22,737 bases of DNA, taken from NCBI GenBank assembly GCA_002343425.1, contig DDSO01000001.1:726-23462 (forward strand), written 5' to 3'. This DNA comes from Brevundimonas sp. UBA2388. Its GTDB lineage: Bacteria > Pseudomonadota > Alphaproteobacteria > Caulobacterales > Caulobacteraceae. Position numbers and translations under genes: made by a program. Shown one piece after another: positions 17,309 to 22,737 of this stretch; the stretch's first letter is position 1; each line of letters begins with the position of its first letter. The notes under the pieces are model-generated. The model made no database searches, was not told the origin of the DNA, and was given only the letters and a program-made list of their open reading frames with translations.

Positions 17309-17350
17309 GCGGCCTAGATCGAGACACCCCCGTCCGGACACCCGTCGCCG

Positions 17351-17986
17351 ATGCCCGACTACGACTATCAGAGCGACAGTCGGACCTTCTCGCAGGTTCT
17401 GACCGACATCGGGGTCAAGGACGACCCCAGGCTCTACCTCGGCGAACTGGTCAACGCCTTCGGCGAGCGGGGCTTCGGCGCCCTGATGTTGTTCTTCGGC
17501 CTGATGAACATCGCCATCGGCATCATCCCCGGCACAACGACCATTCTCGGGGCCCCGCTGCTGCTGATGGGGCTGCAGCTGGCTACCCGCGCGGACCAGC
17601 TGTGGCTGCCGAAATGGGCGCTGCGGCGCTGGATCGAACGGGAGGCCTACAGGAACGGCGTGGAGAAGGTGCTGCGGCGCGTCCAGCAGGTGGAGCGGCT
17701 GTCGAAGCCGCGGCTGCACGTGATGACAAGCGAGCTTTCGGAAATCCTGATCGGCATCGCCACCGTGCTGCTGGCCTTCATCCTGATCCTGCCGATCTGG
17801 GGCGGAAACCTGGTGCCGGCGCTGATCATCTCGACCTTCGGCTTCGGCCTGATGCAGCGCGACGGGATCGTCGTCCTGATCGGCTGGACGGGCGTGGCCG
17901 GCGTCTGCCTGTTCATCTGGCTGGCCTGGGAGTTGGTCAGCCGGGCGTTCGGACCGACCATCCAGTGGGTCACCGGCCTGTTCTGA
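17351..17986 (+). CDS. ExoD family exopolysaccharide-synthesis membrane protein
   Basis: A 211-residue protein of the ExoD family, named after a Sinorhizobium meliloti gene that affects exopolysaccharide production and alkaline tolerance; its biochemical role is not known. The N-terminal cytoplasmic segment carries LGELVNAFGERGFGALMLFF, leading into a first hydrophobic hairpin (IGIIPGTTTILGAPLLLMGL, about residues 50-75). A basic amphipathic middle region follows, then two or three membrane helices between about 135 and 205, with DGIVVLIGW between them. The Pro-Gly turn after the first helix is family-typical. The ATG at 17351 gives the standard length. It converges on flaF, with 65 bases between stop codons and no strong terminator seen. 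Confidence 0.88.
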   Translation: MPDYDYQSDSRTFSQVLTDIGVKDDPRLYLGELVNAFGERGFGALMLFFGLMNIAIGIIPGTTTILGAPLLLMGLQLATRADQLWLPKWALRRWIEREAYRNGVEKVLRRVQQVERLSKPRLHVMTSELSEILIGIATVLLAFILILPIWGGNLVPALIISTFGFGLMQRDGIVVLIGWTGVAGVCLFIWLAWELVSRAFGPTIQWVTGLF

Positions 17987-18051
17987 GGACGCTGGACTTT
18001 CGGTCTGTTGAGCTGACGCGCCGGTTGCACTCTGCCGTCGGCGACAGCCGG

Positions 18052-18426
18052 TCAGGCCGCCTGTTGCGCGCCCGGTCCGGGTCCGGCCAGCCCCTGCATG
18101 ACCATCCGGTTGATGTCGATCAGGGCTTCGAAGTCGTCCTCGCCGCGCATGATCGCCGACGAGTGACGGCCGACGAACAGGCTGATCGAGATGATCTGGG
18201 CCTTCAGGCCGGCTGTCATGACATTGTCGGGATCGGCGCAGTCATTGGCCAGGGCCGACCACAGGCGGCGGTTCCAGTCCAGGGCGTCGATCCGCGCAGC
18301 GATGTCCGAAGGGTCCAGCGTTGCGGCATGCATCAGCGCCCGGGTGACCTGCCCGAACAGCCGATACTCCATCTCGCGCGGAGTCTCAGCCCGGGTGGCT
18401 GCGGTCTTGTATGCCTGCAGCGACAT
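18052..18426 (-). CDS. flaF: Flagellin synthesis regulator FlaF
   Basis: A 124-residue FlaF. In Caulobacter, FlaF is required for flagellin translation or secretion and acts opposite to FlbT. The family start [20 protein letters not shown] is followed by [25 protein letters not shown] near 66-78 and a final helical region [16 protein letters not shown]. The ATG at 18426 is chosen because it gives the family N-terminus; an in-frame start eight codons upstream adds residues not seen in FlaF. It overlaps the 3' end of flbT by 41 bases, an unusually long overlap that implies tight coupling. The final dozen residues are Gly/Pro/Ala-rich and not conserved. Confidence 0.93.
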   Translation of the reverse strand: MSLQAYKTAATRAETPREMEYRLFGQVTRALMHAATLDPSDIAARIDALDWNRRLWSALANDCADPDNVMTAGLKAQIISISLFVGRHSSAIMRGEDDFEALIDINRMVMQGLAGPGPGAQQAA

Positions 18427-18808
18427 TCGCCAGATCTTCCTCATACTCAACGAGTTTTCGCGCCGCCATCAGCGCCTTGTAATATTCGCGCGCCATCACA
18501 TGGCGCGAAGCCGCGACGCAGTCCGCCAGCACGACGGGATTGCGGGACGCTCCCATGAACTCGCTCAGCCGCAGGGCGAATTCGTCATAGACCTTGGCCG
18601 CCGCGGTCTCGTCCAGGTACATCATCATGACCGGGAAATAGACGCGTTTGGCCGGGGTATTGGCGTCTTCGGGCTGGAGAATGTCCTTCTCGCGCAGCAC
18701 CGACGCCTTGTTCTGCAGGATCAGCACACCGCGACGATCACCGTTCTGGACGACGGCGCCGTTGAGGACGAATTTCTCGCCGGGCTTCAGCGACAGCTTG
18801 AGCGGCAT
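18386..18808 (-). CDS. flbT: Flagellin mRNA repressor FlbT
   Basis: A 140-residue FlbT. In Caulobacter, FlbT binds the 5' leader of fljK flagellin mRNA and promotes its decay, linking flagellin synthesis to hook completion. The full family pattern is visible: [57 protein letters not shown] in part, then [17 protein letters not shown]. The ATG at 18808 has AGGAG about 12 bases upstream; longer in-frame starts run into non-conserved sequence. It is the first gene of a flbT-flaF pair. No flagellin gene lies on either side in this window, so the pair is separated from its usual target genes here. Confidence 0.95.
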   Translation of the reverse strand: MPLKLSLKPGEKFVLNGAVVQNGDRRGVLILQNKASVLREKDILQPEDANTPAKRVYFPVMMMYLDETAAAKVYDEFALRLSEFMGASRNPVVLADCVAASRHVMAREYYKALMAARKLVEYEEDLANVAAGIQDRSHPG

Positions 18809-18881
18809 TTGAGAGGGCGTCTCCTGACAGGCTCCCGGCGACGTTAGGAAGCCGGGACCAACGCACCCTAAACAACCGTGG

Positions 18882-18889
18882 TTAACCAT
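18882..18889 (+). promoter_or_regulatory. Candidate CtrA half-site between flbT and the acidic protein gene
   Basis: TTAACCAT matches the half-site consensus of the Caulobacterales cell-cycle regulator CtrA. It lies 73 bases upstream of flbT and 85 bases upstream of the divergent gene at 18975. An eight-base match alone is weak evidence; the case rests on its place upstream of a flagellar gene pair. Confidence 0.35.
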
Positions 18890-18974
18890 CTCTTGTCTGA
18901 CGGGAAGGCTCCCCGTCGCTCGCGGGAACATCGGACAAGTACCGGGCGTTGACCTTCCAGCAGGAGGCGGCGGC

Positions 18975-19421
18975 ATGCCCGAGATTGACGGCTATTCGGA
19001 CGACCAGGCCCAGTCCAAGGTCTATGACGAGACCCATCTCGACGATGAGGGCGACGGCGACATCCTGCTGGATGAAGCCGATCCCGTGCTGGACGTCACC
19101 CGGATGGCCGGCGATGCGGACGAGGAGCCGTTCGACGAGGACGCCGAGGACGATCTGGACGAGGTCCAGGGCGCGTCCGGAATCGAGGCTGAGGCCGACG
19201 CCCTGCTGGGCGTGGACGGCGAACGCCTGACCGAGATCGACGGCGAAAGCGCCGGCGGCCGCGGCCCGGACGAGGTCGAGCTCGTCTACACCGGCCTCAT
19301 GCGCAACGTCCGCGGGGCCCAGGCCAGCGCGGCCCACTGGGAAGCGAAGACCCTGTCAGACGACGACATCGCCGGTCTGGGCTACGGCCCTGACGGCGAC
19401 GAAGACCACCCCGCGAAATAA
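18975..19421 (+). CDS. Highly acidic hypothetical protein
   Basis: A 148-residue protein I do not recognise as a named family. About a third of the residues are Asp or Glu, concentrated in residues 20-75 (for example DEDAEDDLDEVQG). The C-terminal part is less acidic and looks like the conserved region: VELVYTGLMRNVRGAQASAA then HWEAKTLSDDDIAGLGYGPD. There is no signal peptide, membrane segment or Cys. The ATG at 18975 has a perfect AGGAGG seven bases upstream, so translation should be strong. The next small gene follows after 10 bases with its own strong ribosome site, forming a likely two-gene unit. Extreme acidity suggests an intrinsically disordered, possibly nucleic-acid-mimicking or charge-binding protein, but this is inference only. 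Confidence 0.8.
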   Translation: MPEIDGYSDDQAQSKVYDETHLDDEGDGDILLDEADPVLDVTRMAGDADEEPFDEDAEDDLDEVQGASGIEAEADALLGVDGERLTEIDGESAGGRGPDEVELVYTGLMRNVRGAQASAAHWEAKTLSDDDIAGLGYGPDGDEDHPAK

Positions 19422-19431
19422 GGAGGGCCGA

Positions 19432-19647
19432 ATGACCGCTCATACTGACCCGACGAAGCCCGCCGCCCGCGAAGACTGCGATCCCGACACCCCGCACGCC
19501 AAAACGGCGCCGCGCGAAACCGGCAAGCCGGATCAGCTGCGGGAGACCGAGCGCGACTCGGAGGACCGTCAGGAAGCCCTGCTCGACGAAGGCCTGGAAG
19601 AAACCTTCCCCGCCAGCGACCCGGTGTCCGCCAAGCGGATTACCTGA
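19432..19647 (+). CDS. Small hydrophilic protein with ETFPASDPVS tail
   Basis: A 71-residue hydrophilic protein with no hydrophobic segment. The N-terminal two thirds are rich in Asp, Glu, Lys, Pro and Thr and appear disordered. The C-terminal motif LDEGLEETFPASDPVS matches a short motif (LDEALEESFPASDP) that I recall in many small proteobacterial hypothetical proteins; no function is established for it to my knowledge. The ATG at 19432 is preceded by AGGAGG, giving a strong ribosome site. It follows the acidic protein gene by 10 bases and converges on cysS with six bases between stops. Codon use is like its neighbours. Confidence 0.8.
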   Translation: MTAHTDPTKPAAREDCDPDTPHAKTAPRETGKPDQLRETERDSEDRQEALLDEGLEETFPASDPVSAKRIT

Positions 19648-19653
19648 TCGGCC

Positions 19654-21063
19654 TCAGCCCTTCACCCGCCAGGTCGCGCCCTGCGGTCCGTCCATCACGA
19701 CCACATTCAGCGCATTGAGGCGGTCACGGATGCGGTCGGCCTCGGCCCAGTCCTTGGCCGCGCGGGCGGCGGCGCGCTGTTCCAGCAGACCCTCGACCTC
19801 GATCCGCAGGGCGTCGGACACCTCGCCTTCAAGCCATTCCGCCGGATCGGCCTGAAGCACCCCGAGAATCGCCCCGGCCGCGACCAGTTCGCCCTTGGCC
19901 CGGGCAACGACGCCGTGGTCGCCCGCCGTCATGGCGCGCTCGATCTCGCTGGACAGGGCGAACAAGGTCGCCATGGCCCCCGGTGTGTTGATGTCGTCCT
20001 CAATGGCCTTGAGGAAGTCCCCGGGCGGTTCGTCGCCATTGGCCTCGACGCCGGCGGCCCGATGCAGGGCGCCGTAAAGCCGGTCCAGCGCCTTGCGGCT
20101 CTGGTCCAGAAGCGCCTGGTTCCAGTCGAGCGGCTGGCGATAGTGGGCGCTTAGCAGGGCCCAGCGCACCACCTCGCCCGGAATCGCCTGCACCAGGTCA
20201 TGCAGCAGCAGGACATTGCCGATCGACTTGGACATCTTCTCGGCGTCGACCGTCAGGAAGCCGTTGTGCATCCAGTAGCGGCTGTATTCAGCGTGGGCGT
20301 CCGGCTCATGCGCATGGCCGTGGGCGCAGACGCCCTGGGCGATCTCGTTCTCATGGTGCGGAAACACCAGGTCGATGCCGCCGCCGTGAATGTCGATCGG
20401 CAGGCCCAAGGTCTCCTCGATCATGGCCGAGCATTCGATGTGCCAGCCGGGGCGGCCCCGGCCCCAGGGCGACTCCCACCCGGGCAGGCTGGCGTCCGAG
20501 GGTTTCCACAGGACGAAATCCATCGGATCGTCCTTGTAGGGCCCCACCTCGACGCGGGCGCCGGCGATCATGTCATCGACCGAGCGGCCCGAGAGGCGGC
20601 CATACTCGGGGTATGAGCGCACCTTGAACAGCACATGCCCGGCCACCTCATAGGCGTGACCCTTGTCGATCAGCGTCTGGATCATGGCGATCATCGCGCC
20701 GATGTATTCGGTCGCGCGCGGCTCGAACGTCGGGCGAAGATTGCCCAGCGCGTCCATGTCGGCGTGATACCAGCCGATGGTCTCGTCGGTGATGTCGCGG
20801 ATCGGGCGGCCGGTCTCGGCCGCCTTGGCGTTGATCTTGTCGTCAACGTCGGTGAAGTTGCGCGCATAGGTGACCGCGCCGGGGTAGACATGGCGCAGCA
20901 ACCGGAACAGCACGTCGAACACCACCACCGGCCGGGCGTTGCCCAGATGCGCGCGGTCGTAAACGGTGGGCCCGCAGACATACATCCGCACATTCGACGG
21001 ATCGAGCGGCTCGAACAGCTCCTTCTGGCGGCTCAGGGTGTTGTGCAGGCGGATCGTGGTCAT
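19654..21063 (-). CDS. cysS: Cysteinyl-tRNA synthetase
   Basis: A 469-residue class I synthetase that charges tRNA-Cys. The HIGH-type motif is HLGN at 39-42 (within VYDRAHLGNAR), and KMSKS is at 276-280. The zinc site is complete: C30 (YVCGPTVY), C211 (WHIECSAM), H236 and E240 (FPHHENE), each offset by two from the E. coli residues. The C-terminal tRNA-binding helical domain with EADRIRDRLNALNVVVMDGP is intact. The ATG at 21063 is preferred over one four codons upstream because GGGGA lies six bases before it. It converges on the small gene at 19432-19647. Confidence 0.98.
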   Translation of the reverse strand: MTTIRLHNTLSRQKELFEPLDPSNVRMYVCGPTVYDRAHLGNARPVVVFDVLFRLLRHVYPGAVTYARNFTDVDDKINAKAAETGRPIRDITDETIGWYHADMDALGNLRPTFEPRATEYIGAMIAMIQTLIDKGHAYEVAGHVLFKVRSYPEYGRLSGRSVDDMIAGARVEVGPYKDDPMDFVLWKPSDASLPGWESPWGRGRPGWHIECSAMIEETLGLPIDIHGGGIDLVFPHHENEIAQGVCAHGHAHEPDAHAEYSRYWMHNGFLTVDAEKMSKSIGNVLLLHDLVQAIPGEVVRWALLSAHYRQPLDWNQALLDQSRKALDRLYGALHRAAGVEANGDEPPGDFLKAIEDDINTPGAMATLFALSSEIERAMTAGDHGVVARAKGELVAAGAILGVLQADPAEWLEGEVSDALRIEVEGLLEQRAAARAAKDWAEADRIRDRLNALNVVVMDGPQGATWRVKG

Positions 21064-21200
21064 GTCAGTCCCCATGCGAGGTCCATGCGGCAGCCCTCCC
21101 CGCGCGGGGTGGCGACTGACCTTCCGGAGGGAAAGACGGCGCCCCGCGCGACCTTGCGGTCAGCGGGTAATGCAGCAGCGAAGGGTCATGCGCAGCGTCG

Positions 21201-22142
21201 TCATGGCCTTGCGTTAACACCCGCAAGTGCCGCGTGCAAGCGCCGCGCGCGAATCTCGCGCCAGGTCATCAAAAGCCCCCCGGCCGCGATGATGACCGCG
21301 CCGCTGACGCTGATCCGGTCGGGCCAGAGGCCAAAGATCACGATGTCGTAGGCCGCGGCCCAGACCAGCGAGAGATACCAGAAGGGTGCGACAAAACTGG
21401 CGTCCGCCAACTGGTTGGCGGTCAGGTACATCACCTGCGCGGCCACCATCACGCTGCCGATGGCGACCAGCAGCAGCCAGACCGTCGCATCCGACGGCCA
21501 GTAGAACACCGGCGCGGCCATGACGCAGCCGATCAGCGCGCCCATCCCGTTGTTGATCAGCATGGTGCGGCCCGGGGGTTCGGTGGTGGCGAGGCGTTTG
21601 ATGACGATGGCTTCCAGCCCCATGGTCGCCGCCGCCCCCAGCGCCAGCAGGGCGGCGGGCTGGATGATCCCGGCACCGGGGCGCAACAGCACCAGCGCCC
21701 CCGCCAGCGCGATCCCGGCGGCCAGCCAGCGCCAGGGCCCCACCCTTTCGCCCAACAAAAGCACGGCGAACAGCATCGTGGCCACCGGACTGACGAAGCT
21801 GAGCGCATTGGCATCCGCCAGCGGCAGGCGCACGGCGGCGCTGAACATCAGGAACCCGCCCAGCCAGCCCAGCGAGGTGCGCAGCGCATGCATCCCCCAT
21901 TGCGGGGGGCGCGCGCCGCCTGCCGGTTCGACCCAGGCGGGGCGACCGGCGGCGCGGCGCAGGACCAGCACCAGCGCCACGGAGAGAAAGCCGAAGACAA
22001 AGCGCGCCTGGCTGACCATCAGGGCGGGCACGACCTCGGCCAGCGCGCCGTTGCCCAGGGCCTTGGCGAACAGGGTGGTCGCTGCCACCAGAAGGGTGCA
22101 GCCCAGCATCAGGGCAACGGCAATCAGGATCTGCGAACGCAT
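21201..22142 (-). CDS. EamA/DMT family transporter
   Basis: A 313-residue inner-membrane protein of the drug/metabolite transporter superfamily, with ten hydrophobic helices in two repeated halves. The first half ends with ALSFVSPVATMLFAVLLLGE and the second with DASFVAPFWYLSLVWAAAYD followed by WPDRISVSGAVIIAAGGLLM, the paired EamA signatures. RLPLADANALSF near residue 105 is also typical of the group that includes RhaT-like and S-adenosylmethionine or amino-acid exporters. The substrate cannot be told from sequence. The ATG at 22142 begins directly with the first helix. It lies 87 bases downstream of the DUF5368 gene in the same direction. Confidence 0.9.
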   Translation of the reverse strand: MRSQILIAVALMLGCTLLVAATTLFAKALGNGALAEVVPALMVSQARFVFGFLSVALVLVLRRAAGRPAWVEPAGGARPPQWGMHALRTSLGWLGGFLMFSAAVRLPLADANALSFVSPVATMLFAVLLLGERVGPWRWLAAGIALAGALVLLRPGAGIIQPAALLALGAAATMGLEAIVIKRLATTEPPGRTMLINNGMGALIGCVMAAPVFYWPSDATVWLLLVAIGSVMVAAQVMYLTANQLADASFVAPFWYLSLVWAAAYDIVIFGLWPDRISVSGAVIIAAGGLLMTWREIRARRLHAALAGVNARP

Positions 22143-22229
22143 CGGGGCCTCGGGTCGGGTGGTTGGGACCCTAGACGCTTCACAGGCGAAAGACCAGAGC
22201 GCGCGGGACGCGCCCCGGTCCCTTGCGGA

Positions 22230-22586
22230 TCAGTCGGCCTTGCCGCCGCCGCGCACCAGCGACTGGGCGACATAGACGAGGATGGCAAAGCCCACCGCCC
22301 CCACCGCCGCGATGCCCAGAAGCATGATCCAGTCGATCGGCCCGCCCATGTCGGCCAGCCGCGAATTGGTGATCGCCAGCACGAAGGCCACCGCCCCCAC
22401 CGCGCCGACCGGCATCGACAGTTGCGCCAGCAGGAACTTGCGCATGCTCATGCGCCGGTCGCGGATCAGCACAAAGAGGTAAAGCGCGGTCACCACCGCC
22501 GCCACCACGACAAGCGCCCAGAACACGCCGCGGCCGAACATCTCTTCCCAGACCGCGATCAGGGTTTGCAGGGTCAGGTCTTTCAT
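22230..22586 (-). CDS. DUF5368-like small membrane protein
   Basis: A 118-residue membrane protein. The pattern MKDLTLQTLIAVWEEMFGRG, a first helix at about 21-40, a basic loop LIRDRRMSMRKFLLAQL, a second helix at about 57-72 and a third at about 84-107 followed by VAQSLVRGGG matches what I recall of DUF5368, a family seen mostly in Rhodobacterales and relatives. The ATG at 22586 has a near-perfect GAGGAGG six to eight bases upstream, overlapping the end of the preceding gene region. It follows the flavoprotein gene by 12 bases, so the two form one operon. A membrane partner for that oxidoreductase is a reasonable inference, but no function is established. Confidence 0.65.
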   Translation of the reverse strand: MKDLTLQTLIAVWEEMFGRGVFWALVVVAAVVTALYLFVLIRDRRMSMRKFLLAQLSMPVGAVGAVAFVLAITNSRLADMGGPIDWIMLLGIAAVGAVGFAILVYVAQSLVRGGGKAD

Positions 22587-22598
22587 CGCGTCACCTCC

Positions 22599-22737
22599 TC
22601 AGGCCAGACCGCGCAGCATCGCGTTATAGGTGGGTTTCAGGGCGATTTCCTTCATCAGCCAGGAGATCCACAGCTCTTCGAGCGGCGCGATGATCCCGGG
22701 GAACGAGGGCACGAGGTTGTCGTTGTAGTCGAACTCG
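22599..22737 (-). CDS. C-terminal end of a probable FAD/NAD(P)-dependent oxidoreductase
   Basis: Only the last 45 residues are visible, because the gene starts beyond the right edge. They read as FDYNDNLVPSFPGIIAPLEE, then LWISWLMKEIALKPTYNAML, and end GLA. This resembles the C-terminal tail of sulfide:quinone oxidoreductase-like flavoproteins, in which a Phe/Tyr/Asn segment is followed by a short amphipathic membrane-associated helix. The assignment is tentative since no nucleotide-binding motif is in view. It lies directly upstream of the DUF5368-like gene, with the stop 12 bases before that start. Confidence 0.45.
   Translation of the reverse strand, partial: EFDYNDNLVPSFPGIIAPLEELWISWLMKEIALKPTYNAMLRGLA

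Noticed and set aside
15137..17327. Two long minus-strand frames opposite spmX and the isovaleryl-CoA dehydrogenase gene
   Set aside because: Both are shadows; the plus-strand products are clearly recognised.
17987..18051. A terminator between the ExoD-like gene and flaF
   Set aside because: An imperfect CCGGTTG with CAGCCGG pairing exists, but there is no T run and the stem is interrupted.

Overview
The window is about 22.7 kb of GC-rich, densely coded chromosome from an alphaproteobacterium of the Caulobacterales, most likely Brevundimonas or a close relative. The main reason is a recognisable SpmX (lysozyme-like domain, Pro/Glu-rich linker, two C-terminal membrane helices), a polarity protein known from that order. 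FlbT/FlaF, UPF0262, DUF2948, ExbB with a secreted N-terminal extension, and many GTG starts agree with this. No plasmid, phage, CRISPR or insertion-sequence genes are seen; it reads as core chromosome with some accessory insertions.

Layout. 1-6054 is a leftward housekeeping block, read in the direction of transcription as: small DUF-like protein, murA, DUF2948, UPF0262, infA, maf, a short RNase E/G, yacG, tRNA-Phe, then exbB (cut by the window edge). Several of these genes overlap by four bases (GTGA), so translation is probably coupled. 6155-9255 holds tRNA-Thr with a strong terminator, a secreted hypothetical protein, msrB, a 216-bp inverted-repeat element made of CCCGG hairpins, and a secreted S41-like protein. 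9476-12923 has propionyl-CoA carboxylase alpha, a tiny orphan domain, lipB and a FliN-like protein divergent from lipB. 13087-17986 is a rightward run: tRNA-Leu, mgtE, spmX, isovaleryl-CoA dehydrogenase and an ExoD-like membrane protein. 18052-18808 is the flagellin control pair flbT-flaF, followed by two small acidic or hydrophilic proteins reading right. 19654-22737 is leftward: cysS, an EamA-type exporter, a DUF5368 membrane protein and the end of a probable flavoprotein oxidoreductase.

How the genes fit together. The left block combines cell wall synthesis, translation initiation and RNA metabolism. pccA and the isovaleryl-CoA dehydrogenase both serve branched-chain amino acid and propionate catabolism but lie apart. 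spmX, flbT, flaF and the FliN-like protein belong to polar development and motility.

The most unusual signals are non-coding. Two separate loci (about 3449-3548 and 12931-13033) carry 7-bp-period tandem units of the form TTAG(G/T)G(A/G), arranged as inverted arms around a 40-60 bp core, each starting within a few bases of a stop codon. A third structure (7477-7692) is bounded by 15-bp perfect inverted repeats. The tRNA-Thr gene also shows two A-to-C-like stem mismatches, and SpmX lacks two of the three lysozyme catalytic residues.
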